Shown: piece after piece, positions 9,157 to 18,420 of the stretch
Layout: each line of letters starts with the position of its first letter
How positions within the stretch are numbered: the first letter of the stretch is position 1
Origin: Paraferrimonas sedimenticola
GTDB lineage: Bacteria > Pseudomonadota > Gammaproteobacteria > Enterobacterales > Shewanellaceae
Direction: 5' to 3'
DNA: 64,000 nucleotides
NCBI RefSeq assembly: GCF_002282855.1
Contig: NZ_NRIR01000001.1
Location: 1-64,000, forward strand
Position numbers and translations under genes: made by a program
The notes under the pieces: generated by a model
The model's input: only the letters and a program-made list of their open reading frames with translations
What the model was told of the DNA's origin: nothing
The model's database searches: none

Positions 9157-10491
9157 TCAAAGCGCGTCAGCGACTCGACCGTACTGGAAATAAGCCCACT
9201 GCCCTAACCGTCTTAAAGGTGCTAGCGGAAACTTGGGTAACTCGCTTTGATACATGGGGATTGCAGCGATGGACTGTCCAGCGATTCGTTGTGCAACTCG
9301 AGCACCGGCTTGCGCGGCGAAAGACAAGCCACTACCACAGTAGCCTCCGGCGTAAAACAAGCTGTTTTCGTCGTTTTGCCAAAGGTGGGGAATGTCATCT
9401 AGTGCCACATTTATCCAGCCGCTCCAAGCGTAGTCATAGTTGATGTCCGACAAGGCTGGATAGCTCTTTTTGAGCTGACTTAGCAGGCGTTTGGGATAGT
9501 AATCACTTTCAGCCTGAGCGCCGGTTATTGCTCCGCGGCCACCAAACAGAATTCGATTGTCTGGCAGTTTGCGGTAGTAATACTTCAGTGCTCGAGTGTC
9601 CATGATCACTTGATTAGTGTTCAAACCACACTGTCGCAATTGAGAGTCTGACAAAGCTTGAGTCACTATCACTTGAGACAACACCGGCAAACTGCGCCCA
9701 TTTAATATGGGGTGAAAGTCTTTTGGCGTGTAACCATTGGTTGCCAATACTACTTTCTTGGCTGTCACACGGCCTTGTGGAGTGATTAGTTCGTACCCTA
9801 CCCCTTTGGCAGTGTCAATAGAAAGCACAGGAGTGCCATCGTACACACTAACGCCAGCTTGGGTTACTCGCTCAACATAGCCCCAGGCCAACTTTAGGGG
9901 GTTCAGTCCAAACCCGTCGTGATACAGCACGCCGCCATGGCAAAGCTTATCGTCAACATATCGCTCAGCTAATTCGTTCTTGCTCAAAAAGCTGAGTTCA
10001 TCGCCAAGTAAACTCTGCTGCTCCATCGCCGCATGTTTGAGTTGAGTCAAATGCTTTGGCGAGTGGGCAAGTTTGAGGTAGCCCTTGGGTTGCGGTTCGC
10101 AATCAAGTCCGTCGGCAATCAAGTCTTCTACTCGCTCTACCCCAAGGCTCATCTCTCGATAAACCTGGCGCATCACCTCATCGCCCCAACGAGCCTTGAT
10201 TTGGCTAAACCCAAGTCGCCCCGAGCCTTTCAATACAAAACCGGCGTTGCGCCCGCTGCAACCCCATGCCACTTGGTTAGCCTCAAGTACACAGCATTCA
10301 ATACCTTGTTTGGCGAGCTCGAGCGCACAAGATAGACCGGTGTAGCCAGCGCCAATCACCGCAACCTCAACCCTGATGTCGTTTTGGAGCGGCCCATCGG
10401 CCTTAGGCGCTAGGCCTGAGTTTTGTGCCCAATAACTCTTGGGGTAGCCCTCACCCTCTCCGGGGTGTTTGTCGTGTAGCGGGTCGTACAA
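9157..10491 (-). CDS. FAD-dependent amine oxidase, PuuB/DadA-like
   Basis: This is a flavoprotein of the DAO family. It has the dinucleotide-binding GxGxxG (VAVIGAGYTGLSCALELAKQ), then GRNAGF, a central NPLKLAWG segment and a C-terminal GGYCGSGLSFAAQAG FAD-contact motif. Overall it aligns with gamma-glutamylputrescine oxidoreductase PuuB (426 aa). The substrate is unproven: a gamma-glutamylated or N-succinylated amine, or a D-amino acid. The start is taken as TTG at 10491, one base after the astA stop, with GAGGAG lying inside the astA end (444 aa). This implies a tight operon with astA. An alternative start 45 bp upstream would overlap astA. Confidence 0.8.
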   Translation of the reverse strand: MYDPLHDKHPGEGEGYPKSYWAQNSGLAPKADGPLQNDIRVEVAVIGAGYTGLSCALELAKQGIECCVLEANQVAWGCSGRNAGFVLKGSGRLGFSQIKARWGDEVMRQVYREMSLGVERVEDLIADGLDCEPQPKGYLKLAHSPKHLTQLKHAAMEQQSLLGDELSFLSKNELAERYVDDKLCHGGVLYHDGFGLNPLKLAWGYVERVTQAGVSVYDGTPVLSIDTAKGVGYELITPQGRVTAKKVVLATNGYTPKDFHPILNGRSLPVLSQVIVTQALSDSQLRQCGLNTNQVIMDTRALKYYYRKLPDNRILFGGRGAITGAQAESDYYPKRLLSQLKKSYPALSDINYDYAWSGWINVALDDIPHLWQNDENSLFYAGGYCGSGLSFAAQAGARVAQRIAGQSIAAIPMYQSELPKFPLAPLRRLGQWAYFQYGRVADAL

Positions 10492-10492
10492 C

Positions 10493-11527
10493 TTAGCTCT
10501 CCTCGCGTTTCGTCTGCGCAAAACACCAACGAACACAGTCGCCAGCGGACACCTTCAACGCTTTCGCATCAGTGCTGTCCATTAGTACCTTGTCTGGGTG
10601 AACTTCTACGGACAATTGAGCCGCCCTAAATCCGGCGGAGTCGGGGTTGCACAACAACACCTGTTGGGGACGCTCAACCTCATCGACAATTTTCACTTTC
10701 GCTAAGTGGCTTTGACGCACAGTTTCTATGGCATCTAGCGGCGCCACTAATGCGGGGCCTGCGTCATTAACACCAATGTAATCACTGCGGTGAAAGCCCT
10801 CAGCCAGCAACAAATTTACCGCACCTTGGGTATTGGGGTGAACTTGGTTAATGTTCAACTGAGCTTCTTTTGGTAACAGGCTTAGATATATAGGGTGCTT
10901 GGGCATCATGTGAGCAAAACGCATGTCGCCCAAACCAATCAGCTTATCCACTTGGGTAAAAGTCAACGGGCAGAAATGAGTTTCAAACCAGGACCAAAAA
11001 TGCGAGTGATCGTTATCGTCGGTGTGACCTCGCATCTCGGCAATCACTCGGTCGCTAAAGCGATGCGGGTGTTGTGCCATAAACAAAAATCGAAAACGCG
11101 ATAGGGCTCGCCCTACCCCAGATTGACGAAACTTGGGACGCAAAAATAGCGAGCACACCTCAGAGGTGCCTTGTAAGTCATTGCACAAGGTTAAAGTGTG
11201 TAGTTCGCGGGACAAGCCTAAGGATTCCACGTGATGCACTTGGCGTCCGAGACGATGGTGAAACAGAGGACTGTGCAAACCCACACAGGCTTCAATGGCG
11301 CTAGTACCCATGACCTCACCGCTAGCCACATCTTGCATCACAAACAGATAACGCTCTCCACCGGCTTTACTGACCTGTTTGGCAAACGATGCCTGCGAGA
11401 GCTCAATGCGTTGTTTTAAAAAATTTTTGTCAGGTGGAAGTGAAGTAAATCCAGCGCCGCTTTCTTGGGCAATGGTCATTAATGCGGCTAAATCTGCGGT
11501 TTCGATAGGACGAATGACAAAGGCCAA
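10493..11527 (-). CDS. astA: Arginine N-succinyltransferase
   Basis: AstA transfers succinyl from succinyl-CoA to the alpha-amino group of arginine, the first step of the AST arginine-degradation pathway. The protein is 344 aa, the same as E. coli AstA, and collinear with it: IRPIETADLAAL at the start, GTSAIEACVGL, ETLTLCNDL-type block (HTLTLCNDLQGTSEVCSLFL), EMRGHTDD and SPFWSWFETHF-like (SHFWSWFETHF). The start is TTG at 11527 with AGGAGCAGGG upstream. The other ast genes (astB, astD, astE, argM/astC) are not next to it; instead an amine oxidase follows. No convincing ArgR operator was found upstream. Confidence 0.9.
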   Translation of the reverse strand: MAFVIRPIETADLAALMTIAQESGAGFTSLPPDKNFLKQRIELSQASFAKQVSKAGGERYLFVMQDVASGEVMGTSAIEACVGLHSPLFHHRLGRQVHHVESLGLSRELHTLTLCNDLQGTSEVCSLFLRPKFRQSGVGRALSRFRFLFMAQHPHRFSDRVIAEMRGHTDDNDHSHFWSWFETHFCPLTFTQVDKLIGLGDMRFAHMMPKHPIYLSLLPKEAQLNINQVHPNTQGAVNLLLAEGFHRSDYIGVNDAGPALVAPLDAIETVRQSHLAKVKIVDEVERPQQVLLCNPDSAGFRAAQLSVEVHPDKVLMDSTDAKALKVSAGDCVRWCFAQTKREES

Positions 11528-11784
11528 ATCCCTGCTCCTTACCGAGTTAAGTGTCGATTATTGTTTTAATTATTGGCTCCACACTATGCCATTGCCAGCG
11601 CATTGAGGTCATCTAATTTCGACAGTAACGCAGCGACAAAAGGATCTTTATTCAACTTTAGCGCATATAAAACAATGCTTGACTCAGTTCAATAATTGTT
11701 CAATAACTAAATATAGAGCTGTAAAAAGCCTCGTCTGCTGTTTCGGCGAGACTCGATTAATCAACGAAACAAAGGATAACAACA

Positions 11785-12384
11785 ATGGTATTGAATCATT
11801 TGTGGGGTCTGTACACTCATCCTAAAAAAGAGTGGCAAACTATTGGTCAAAGCCATGAAGCCTTGCGCAGTAGTTTATCGCACATTCTATTAATAGCGCT
11901 CATCCCGTCTGTGTGTGGATTCATCGCGAGCTCCCAAATTGGTTGGAATCTAGGCGCCGGCGAACCGATCAAACTGACCACCCAGAGCGCGGCCATGATT
12001 TCCGTCGCCATGTACGTCGGTATGATTGCCGGAGTATTTGCCCTGGCCTACTTGGTGCACTGGATGGCAAAGACCTTTGGCGCCAACCCGACGAAAACTC
12101 AGGCCATTGAACTGGCAGCCTATACATCGACCCCACTATTCATGGTGGGCCTCTCGGCCCTGTACCCACAACTGTGGTTCATGATGGTGGTAGGGCTCGC
12201 AGGCGTCGCCTACTCGGTTTATCTACTCTACTCGGGCGTGCCAATTATCATGCGCATCCCTGAAGAGCGCGGCTTTATCTACTCTAGCTCAGTAGTAACA
12301 TGCGGATTGGTATTACTGGTAGCTCTGATGGCCTCGAGCGTCATTTTGTGGAGCTTTGGCTTCGCCCCGGTTTACACCAGTTAG
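11785..12384 (+). CDS. YIP1-family inner-membrane protein
   Basis: This 199-aa protein has about five hydrophobic segments (approximately 33-50, 70-95, 110-130, 133-155 and 170-192) and the YIP1/YckC-type opening of a short cytosolic helix (HLWGLYTHPKKEWQTI). Bacterial YIP1 proteins are widespread small membrane proteins of unknown function. The ATG at 11785 has AAGGAT 8 nt upstream. It is monocistronic, ending at a terminator 18 bp after the stop. The 257-bp gap before it holds its promoter and that of astA in divergent orientation; it is AT-rich and no operator could be assigned. Confidence 0.8.
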   Translation: MVLNHLWGLYTHPKKEWQTIGQSHEALRSSLSHILLIALIPSVCGFIASSQIGWNLGAGEPIKLTTQSAAMISVAMYVGMIAGVFALAYLVHWMAKTFGANPTKTQAIELAAYTSTPLFMVGLSALYPQLWFMMVVGLAGVAYSVYLLYSGVPIIMRIPEERGFIYSSSVVTCGLVLLVALMASSVILWSFGFAPVYTS

Positions 12385-12401
12385 ACAACATCTACATAAA
12401 C

Positions 12402-12426
12402 AAAAAGCGCCCGAGGGCGCTTTTTT
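12402..12426 (+). terminator. Rho-independent terminator after YIP1 gene
   Basis: GCGCC / GGCGC stem (12407-12411 and 12416-12420), extended by A-T pairs, followed by six T residues. Confidence 0.9.
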
Positions 12427-12570
12427 AGTTTGTTGCCTTGGTGAAAAATGGCAAGGCTGACAGTTATGCTCACTATTTTGCACTTGACGACAGTTCTGTT
12501 TCATATCAAGAATTATCAGAGAAAAACACACTCAAATCCGAAATACCAGCAAGCTACCTTTGGAGTTGTT

Positions 12571-13242
12571 ATGAGTTCGCAAGCCGCACAACCTCTCGAT
12601 ATCGCCCCTGTAATGCACAGACGCTCAAGCGCTTCCGATGAAGTAATGGTTTTATCCGATGTATATCAGGAGCAATGCAATATCGCGGTGTGGCAAAGAA
12701 GCTTGTCTCCGTCGATTGAAAGCGCGGTAGACCTGTTGCTTAAAGAAAAGCCCCAGTTTCGAACTTCAATGACCTTATCTCCGGAGAACGCGTTTGAACC
12801 CATTCACGAATCTTTTGGGAGTGCTCCTGCTCTTGCACCTCTGAGTGAAGACATAGCTCAACTGGTTGATATGTTTTGCTGTCTGTTTGACTTAGGCCGC
12901 GCTGGTCTTAGGATCACGGCGTTAACCAGCGCCATGTGTCCCAAATTTCACGTTGATAAAGTCCCTTGTCGATTGGTGACCACCTACCGGGGCGTGGCCA
13001 CTCAATGGCTGCCACATAGCCGAGTAGACAGAACTAAATTGGGCCATGGCAGTCAGGGGAAATCCGACGAGGAGTCAGGCCTGATTAGCTCCCTAAGTGA
13101 CATTCAGCAGCTCACAAGCGGAGATGTAGCTTTGCTTAAAGGGGAGCGTTGGCAAGGTAACGAAGGCGGCGGACTCGTCCACCGATCACCGCCGGTTCCA
13201 AGCCATCAAGAGAGGTTACTGCTGACCCTAGATTTTGGTTAG
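12571..13242 (+). CDS. DUF1826-domain protein
   Basis: This 223-aa soluble protein matches the DUF1826 family as I remember it: N-terminal LSDVYQEQCNIAVWQR, a central FCCLFDLGRAGLRITALTSAMCPKFHVDKVPCRL with conserved Cys and His, and a C-terminal GDVALLKGERW with HRSPP. The function of the family is unknown. In other proteobacteria such genes can accompany zinc-homeostasis genes, but no Zur-like operator was found here, so zinc involvement is only a guess. The start at 12571 is fixed by TGGAG 5 nt upstream; the frame stays open for 123 bp further upstream without a ribosome-binding site. Its stop codon is the first base triplet of an 18-bp tandem repeat. Confidence 0.75.
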   Translation: MSSQAAQPLDIAPVMHRRSSASDEVMVLSDVYQEQCNIAVWQRSLSPSIESAVDLLLKEKPQFRTSMTLSPENAFEPIHESFGSAPALAPLSEDIAQLVDMFCCLFDLGRAGLRITALTSAMCPKFHVDKVPCRLVTTYRGVATQWLPHSRVDRTKLGHGSQGKSDEESGLISSLSDIQQLTSGDVALLKGERWQGNEGGGLVHRSPPVPSHQERLLLTLDFG

Positions 13243-13296
13243 TACTTGGATTATGGGTAGTACTTGGATTATGGGTAGTACTTGGATTTTGGTTAG
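13240..13296 (+). repeat. 18-bp tandem repeat (3 copies) starting at the DUF1826 stop codon
   Basis: Units lie at 13240-13257, 13258-13275 and 13276-13293. The first two are identical (TAGTACTTGGATTATGGG); the third has two changes that make it end like the gene itself (GATTTTGGT). Each unit is six codons and begins with an in-frame TAG, so the array looks like repeated duplication of the gene's last codons plus stop. Confidence 0.9.
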
Positions 13297-13313
13297 AAAT
13301 AGAAAAACGCCGA

Positions 13314-13347
13314 CAAAAAAGGAGAAGCTTAGCTTCTCCTTTTTTTA
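13314..13347. terminator. Bidirectional terminator between DUF1826 gene and purF
   Basis: Perfect 8-bp stem GGAGAAGC / GCTTCTCC with a 3-nt loop, flanked by six A residues on one side and seven T residues on the other. It serves both convergent genes. Confidence 0.9.
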
Positions 13348-13367
13348 GTGCCGAGGTGGTTCGTGGC

Positions 13368-14879
13368 CTAAGTGTGGTTGTGCAGCTCTAAGCTAGTACC
13401 TAATTCCATGTTGCGCTTAGCTTTGGCATCATCGTTGCGTAATGAAGTCAGATGGTCCAAATAGCTTTGGTCAACGTCATTGGTTACGTAGTTGCCGTCA
13501 AACACCGAGGTCTCAAACTGTTTGATATCAGGGTTGAGTTCAGCCACCGCATCAACCAGATCGCCTAGGTCTTGGAACACCATGCCATCGGCGCCGATGA
13601 TTTCGCTAATTTCCTGTACGTCGCGACCGTGAGCAATTAGCTCGTTTGAGGTCGGCATATCGATACCGTAAACGTTCGGGAAGCGAATCTCAGGTGCGGC
13701 TGAGGCAAAGTACACTTTCTTAGCTCCCGCTTCGCGAGCCATCTCAATAATCTGCTCTGAAGTAGTACCGCGAACGATAGAGTCGTCCACTAGCAGTACG
13801 TTCTTATCTTTAAACTCTGCTGAAATCGCATTTAGCTTACGGCGTACCGACTTACGACGCTGTTGCTGACCCGGCATGATAAAGGTACGGCCAATGTAGC
13901 GGTTCTTCACAAAACCTTGGCGGTATGGCAAGTCCAAGCGGTTTGCGATTTCTAGCGCGATGTCGCACGAGGTTTCAGGAATCGGAATAACCACGTCAAT
14001 GTCGTTGTCTTCCCACTCGCGTTTAATCTTCTCACCCAACTTAACGCCCATGTTAACGCGGCTGGCGTACACAGACACTTTATCGATAGTTGAATCAGGA
14101 CGGGCAAAGTAAACATACTCAAAGATACACGGCGAGTAAGACGGTGCTTCGGCGCACTGTTGGGTAAATAGCTGACGATCCGCAGAAATGAATACCGCTT
14201 CACCAGGAGCTACGTCGCGTAGGAACTTAAAGCCGACAGCATCCAGCGCCACACTCTCAGAAGCCACCATGTACTCTAAAGTACCGTCTTCGGATTCGCG
14301 CTGACCCAATACCAGTGGACGAATGCCGTAAGGGTCGCGGAAAGCCACCAGACCTTGGTTAATGATCATCACGGCTACCGCATAAGCACCACGAGCTTGC
14401 TGGTGTACCGCAGCAACCGCAGCAAACACTTCGTCAGCGGTCAATTGAGCGCTGTCGTTCTTGGCGATTTCGTGGGCCAACAGGTTTAGCAATACTTCTG
14501 AGTCTGAAGTGGTGTTCACGTGACGACGTTGTTTTACCAAAGTCTCGCGTAATGCTTCGGTGTTAGTCAGGTTGCCGTTGTGGGCAATGGCCATACCAAA
14601 AGGCGAGTTTACGTAAAACGGCTGAGCTTCTGAGGCACTTGAGCTACCCGCGGTTGGGTAACGCACGTGACCAATGCCCTCTTGTCCTTGCAAGCGCTGC
14701 ATGTGCTTAGGCTCAAACACATCTTTTACCAAGCCGTTAGCTTTGCGCAAACGGAACGCACCGTGATCAATGGTAACAATACCGGCAGCGTCCTGGCCGC
14801 GGTGCTGAAGCACGGTCAAGGCGTCATAGATGGTCTGATTAACCGAATGGTTACCAACGATTCCAACAATACCACACAT
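13368..14879 (-). CDS. purF: Amidophosphoribosyltransferase
   Basis: PurF makes 5-phosphoribosylamine from PRPP and glutamine, the committed step of purine synthesis. The 503-aa protein (E. coli 505) starts MCGIVGIVG, so Cys2 is the glutaminase nucleophile after Met removal. The N-terminal Ntn glutaminase domain ([20 protein letters not shown]) is followed by the phosphoribosyltransferase domain with the PRPP loop [13 protein letters not shown] near residue 365. It lies 36 bp downstream of cvpA, the conserved cvpA-purF operon order. No PurR-type operator was found upstream of cvpA. Confidence 0.97.
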   Translation of the reverse strand: MCGIVGIVGNHSVNQTIYDALTVLQHRGQDAAGIVTIDHGAFRLRKANGLVKDVFEPKHMQRLQGQEGIGHVRYPTAGSSSASEAQPFYVNSPFGMAIAHNGNLTNTEALRETLVKQRRHVNTTSDSEVLLNLLAHEIAKNDSAQLTADEVFAAVAAVHQQARGAYAVAVMIINQGLVAFRDPYGIRPLVLGQRESEDGTLEYMVASESVALDAVGFKFLRDVAPGEAVFISADRQLFTQQCAEAPSYSPCIFEYVYFARPDSTIDKVSVYASRVNMGVKLGEKIKREWEDNDIDVVIPIPETSCDIALEIANRLDLPYRQGFVKNRYIGRTFIMPGQQQRRKSVRRKLNAISAEFKDKNVLLVDDSIVRGTTSEQIIEMAREAGAKKVYFASAAPEIRFPNVYGIDMPTSNELIAHGRDVQEISEIIGADGMVFQDLGDLVDAVAELNPDIKQFETSVFDGNYVTNDVDQSYLDHLTSLRNDDAKAKRNMELGTSLELHNHT

Positions 14880-14915
14880 GGGTGAGTTTCCTCTGAGTCT
14901 ACTAACAGCAACCCG

Positions 14916-15413
14916 TTACAACGGATTGTGCTCATTTATAAAACTGGAATTGGCTTGCATGTAGTCAAAGAACCACTCAATGACTACTTTAAATTCCGGG
15001 ATAAGTTGCGAACCCTTCCACCAGCTGGTGCCGTTGGCACCGGTGAAAGTATCCAAGAAAAACAGTATGGCGGCGACTACCAAGGCCCCGCGCAGCGCGC
15101 CGAAACACAGTCCGAGTACGCGATCGGTACCAGACAGTCCGGTACTTCGTACCAACTGTCCAATCACAAAATTTACTAGAGCACCGGCAATCAGAGTACC
15201 GATAAAAAGAATGGCGACCGCTACGCCATTGCGCAGCATGGGATCATCTACTTGGTCGATATGAACCGCTAAGTCTTCATAAAAACGGCTGGCGACAAGA
15301 AAGGCGGCGAACCACACCACCAATGACATGGCTTCTTTAGCAAAACCACGAACCAGACTGATAACGGTAGATAGCGCCACTATGCCGATAATGGCGTAAT
15401 CAATCCAAAGCAT
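14916..15413 (-). CDS. cvpA: CvpA-family inner-membrane protein
   Basis: This 165-aa protein (E. coli 162) has four membrane segments and the family's opening WIDYAIIGIVALSTVISLVRGF-like block, followed by LSGTDRVLGLCFGALRGALV. CvpA is needed for colicin V export and for resistance to bile salts in enterics; its molecular role is unclear. Here it keeps its usual place directly upstream of purF. The start is ATG at 15413 behind AAAGGAT. Confidence 0.92.
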   Translation of the reverse strand: MLWIDYAIIGIVALSTVISLVRGFAKEAMSLVVWFAAFLVASRFYEDLAVHIDQVDDPMLRNGVAVAILFIGTLIAGALVNFVIGQLVRSTGLSGTDRVLGLCFGALRGALVVAAILFFLDTFTGANGTSWWKGSQLIPEFKVVIEWFFDYMQANSSFINEHNPL

Positions 15414-15512
15414 TAAAGGGATCCTTTAGGCCTTTTGAGTAACGGCGGCGATTTTAACAGACCCAGAATGATTTCTCACCTAGCAAAGTTCAGCTGCGGA
15501 GAAATTGGACCA

Positions 15513-16106
15513 CTATTGGTTCGCCAGTGGGTCGTAGCGAACAATGACACTGTTCACCTTGGCGACTTTTTTGATAAGCGCCTGTTGTTTTTCTAGCTTA
15601 GCTCGACTGACATTGGGACCTACCATCACCTTGGTCAGACGCCCGTCCACCACCTTCGATGGTACGGTATAGGCCTTTAATCCCTCTTTGCGCAACGCAG
15701 CCACTAACGCATTGACGTTTTCCGCTTTGCTGAACGAGCCCACTTGAACCGCATAGGCCAGTGCCGCTGGTTTGGTTTCTTGAGGCTTGCTTTGAGGTGG
15801 ATTTGGTTTGGTTTGAGCACTTGGCTCATTGGTGGCAGAAGCTTGTGCATTGGCTTGACGTTGAACTTCTTCAACCACAGCTTTCTCGTCGGCTATCGGG
15901 TCGGTGTCAGAGCCAGCAGTAATTGCCACAGGCTCAAAGGCACCTTCCGGTACCTCAACGTGCTGATAATCCGGACGCAGCGGAATGGTTGCGAAATTGT
16001 CTTCCTTGACCTGCTTCTTACCGTCCAACATGTCCGGTAAGAAAATGACACCCAGCGAAACGACAACTATGGTGCCGACCAATCGATTGTGGAACGCGTT
16101 GGCCAA
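15513..16106 (-). CDS. dedD: DedD-like SPOR-domain cell-division protein
   Basis: This is a single-pass inner-membrane protein with a short N-terminal cytosolic piece, a membrane segment (about 6-25, RLVGTIVVVSLGVIFLPDML) and a Pro/Gln/Glu-rich periplasmic linker. A C-terminal SPOR domain (about 118-195, AYAVQVGSFSKAENVNALVAAL) binds denuded septal peptidoglycan. E. coli DedD helps FtsZ-ring constriction. The start is TTG at 16106 with AGGAG upstream, 9 bp after the folC stop. The order folC-dedD-cvpA-purF is conserved. Confidence 0.88.
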   Translation of the reverse strand: MANAFHNRLVGTIVVVSLGVIFLPDMLDGKKQVKEDNFATIPLRPDYQHVEVPEGAFEPVAITAGSDTDPIADEKAVVEEVQRQANAQASATNEPSAQTKPNPPQSKPQETKPAALAYAVQVGSFSKAENVNALVAALRKEGLKAYTVPSKVVDGRLTKVMVGPNVSRAKLEKQQALIKKVAKVNSVIVRYDPLANQ

Positions 16107-16115
16107 AGCCTGCTC

Positions 16116-17372
16116 CTAATGCTTATGCTTTTTGAAATCAGCTACAGTGTAAAATGAGCCAAACACAATTACCACATCTTGTTTGTTCAAGCGTGACTCC
16201 AGCACGCGCCAGCCATCGGCAATACTGTCAAACTCATGGGCCTCGCAATGACTCGGTGAGGCACTCACCAAAGTCTCAGCTTTTGCCCCTCGAGGAACGT
16301 TTAGCGAACAGCAGTACCAAGCATCGAAGCTCTTATCTAATTGAGCCAGTGTGGTCTGGATATCCTTGTCGTGTAGCATGCCCACCAGTGCGTAGCGTTT
16401 ACCTTTGCACGGCTGCTTGGAAAGTTGGGTCGCGAGATAGGCCGCGGCATGAGGGTTATGAGCAACATCGGCGATAACCAAAGGCTGCTCACTCAAAGTT
16501 TCCATACGACCAGGCAAGGCAACAGTTGCCAAGCCCTTACGGACCTCTTCAAGGGTTACTTCCACTTTTAGCGATTGCAAACACGCAAGCGCGCTGGCGG
16601 CATTGGCCAGAGGCAAACCTGGTAGCGGCAATTCACTCCAGTGCTCGTTAACGCCGCTAAAGTGCCAGTGCTCACTTGCCGCTTGATAATCAAAATCCTT
16701 ACCCACCCACTGGCAGCTCGCGCCAATTAGCGCGGCTTGTTCTGCAAGTCCCACTGGCACATCCGACTCGCCGATTATCGCTGGGCGTCCTTTGCGCATG
16801 ACACCGGCTTTTTCTCGGCCAACGCTGTCTCGGGTGTTGCCAAGGTATTCCTGATGGTCCAAATCGATGGAGGTGATAATGGTGGCATCCGCATCGATTA
16901 TATTAGTGGCGTCTAAGCGTCCACCTAAGCCCACTTCAAGCAATACCCAATCTAACGAGGCATTGGCAAAGCAGTGCAACGCGCCCAGGGCGGAAAATTC
17001 GAAAAAGGTCAGCGAGGTATCGCCTCTAGCGGTTTCTATGTCGGCAAAGGCTTGAGTGTGGGCGCTATCGTCGAGCTCTTTGCCATTGATGCGCACACGC
17101 TCGCGGTAATGGCTGAAATGCGGTGAGCTAAATACGCCGACCTTGAATCCGGCCTGTAGCAAAATCGATTCGAGGATAGCGCAAGTGCTGCCCTTGCCAT
17201 TGGTGCCTGCGACCGTGATGACCTTGGCGGGTGCCAGTTGGTCGAGTTTCATGGCGCTTGCCACCGACTTGATTCGGGTCAGCCCCATCTCGATTTCACT
17301 GGGATGGAGGGCCATTAAATAGTCAAGCCAGTCTTGAATAGACTGGCTTGCATCAGGAGGACTCATTGTCAT
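16116..17372 (-). CDS. folC: Bifunctional dihydrofolate synthase / folylpolyglutamate synthase
   Basis: FolC adds glutamate to dihydropteroate and extends the gamma-glutamyl tail of reduced folates, using ATP. The 418-aa protein has the Mur-ligase-like P-loop (VAGTNGKGSTCA), the Ser/His region FSSPHFSHYRERVRING, DHQEYLG with the carbamylated-lysine region EKAGVMR, and VADVAHNPHA in the C-terminal domain. The ATG at 17372 is preferred over a TTG one codon earlier. It sits 14 bp after accD, in the order accD-folC-dedD. Confidence 0.95.
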   Translation of the reverse strand: MTMSPPDASQSIQDWLDYLMALHPSEIEMGLTRIKSVASAMKLDQLAPAKVITVAGTNGKGSTCAILESILLQAGFKVGVFSSPHFSHYRERVRINGKELDDSAHTQAFADIETARGDTSLTFFEFSALGALHCFANASLDWVLLEVGLGGRLDATNIIDADATIITSIDLDHQEYLGNTRDSVGREKAGVMRKGRPAIIGESDVPVGLAEQAALIGASCQWVGKDFDYQAASEHWHFSGVNEHWSELPLPGLPLANAASALACLQSLKVEVTLEEVRKGLATVALPGRMETLSEQPLVIADVAHNPHAAAYLATQLSKQPCKGKRYALVGMLHDKDIQTTLAQLDKSFDAWYCCSLNVPRGAKAETLVSASPSHCEAHEFDSIADGWRVLESRLNKQDVVIVFGSFYTVADFKKHKH

Positions 17373-17386
17373 CAATAACCTGAGCG

Positions 17387-18259
17387 TTAAACCGCTTCCG
17401 GCTCGGTTGAAGGCAGGTTTTGGTACTTGGCCAAAATTCGCGCCAGGCGGTCACGCATTTCGCGACGATCGATAATCATATCAATCGCGCCTTTCTCAAG
17501 CAGGAACTCACTGCGCTGGAAGCCTTCTGGTAGCTTCTCGCGTACGGTTTGCTCGATAACGCGAGGGCCTGCAAAGCCAATCAGCGCTTTAGGCTCGGCA
17601 ACGTTGATATCACCTAGCATAGCCAATGAGGCCGATACGCCACCCATAGTTGGGTCGGTCAGCACTGAGATGTACGGGATACCACGCTCGCTCATTTTCG
17701 CCAACGCTGCTGAAGTCTTGGCCATTTGCATTAATGAGAACAAGGCCTCTTGCATACGGGCACCACCACTGGCAGAGAAACACACCAGAGGAAGATTCTT
17801 TTCAAGACAAGTCTCGCAGGCTTTGATAAAACGCGCGCCCACAACAGAGGCCATTGAACCGCCCATAAAGCTAAACTCGAAAGACACTGCAACCACTGGC
17901 ATACCTTTTAAGCTGCCTTCCATTGCAATCAGCGCGTCTTTCTCGCCTGTGCTTTTTTGCGCGGCAGACAAACGGTCTTTGTACTTCTTAGAGTCACGGA
18001 ACTTGAGTTTGTCCTGTGGCTCAAGCTCTACACCCAACTCACGAGTGCTGTCCTTGTCCAAGAAGGCCAGCAAGCGAGTACGGGCATTAATGCGCATGTG
18101 ATGACCGCACTTAGGGCAAACTTCTAGATTTTTCTCAAGCTCCGCTCGATAAATTACTTGGTCGCAAGAGCCACATTTGCTCCATACACCTTCAGGTACA
18201 CTGTGACGACGCTCAGATACGCCCTTGCTTTTGGGAAGAATTTTCTCTAACCAGCTCAT
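17387..18259 (-). CDS. accD: Acetyl-CoA carboxylase carboxyltransferase subunit beta
   Basis: AccD, with AccA, transfers carboxyl from carboxybiotin to acetyl-CoA, making malonyl-CoA for fatty acid synthesis. The N-terminal zinc ribbon is intact (Cys29, Cys32, Cys48, Cys51) and is followed by the crotonase-like carboxyltransferase core ([38 protein letters not shown]). The start at 18259 ([10 protein letters not shown], 290 aa) matches the family N-terminus and has AGGAA upstream; the longer open frame adds 28 implausible residues. Confidence 0.96.
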   Translation of the reverse strand: MSWLEKILPKSKGVSERRHSVPEGVWSKCGSCDQVIYRAELEKNLEVCPKCGHHMRINARTRLLAFLDKDSTRELGVELEPQDKLKFRDSKKYKDRLSAAQKSTGEKDALIAMEGSLKGMPVVAVSFEFSFMGGSMASVVGARFIKACETCLEKNLPLVCFSASGGARMQEALFSLMQMAKTSAALAKMSERGIPYISVLTDPTMGGVSASLAMLGDINVAEPKALIGFAGPRVIEQTVREKLPEGFQRSEFLLEKGAIDMIIDRREMRDRLARILAKYQNLPSTEPEAV

Positions 18260-18420
18260 GTAATCGATTCCTAACTTTGTCGCGATGAAAGCGCCGTTAC
18301 TACTTTTGTTTATTGGCGCGGCGATTCTTTTAAAATTGGCCACATTAAAACACAGTTTCCAGTGCTTTGGACACTGAAAACTGGTTGGACATTTTAAATC
18401 TGCGAGAGAATTCGCGTGCT

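Noticed and set aside
11528-11784. ArgR operator for astA
   Set aside because: No palindromic TGAAT-type 18-bp box found; only AT-rich sequence.
12427-12570. Zur box upstream of the DUF1826 gene
   Set aside because: No sequence resembling the gammaproteobacterial Zur palindrome.
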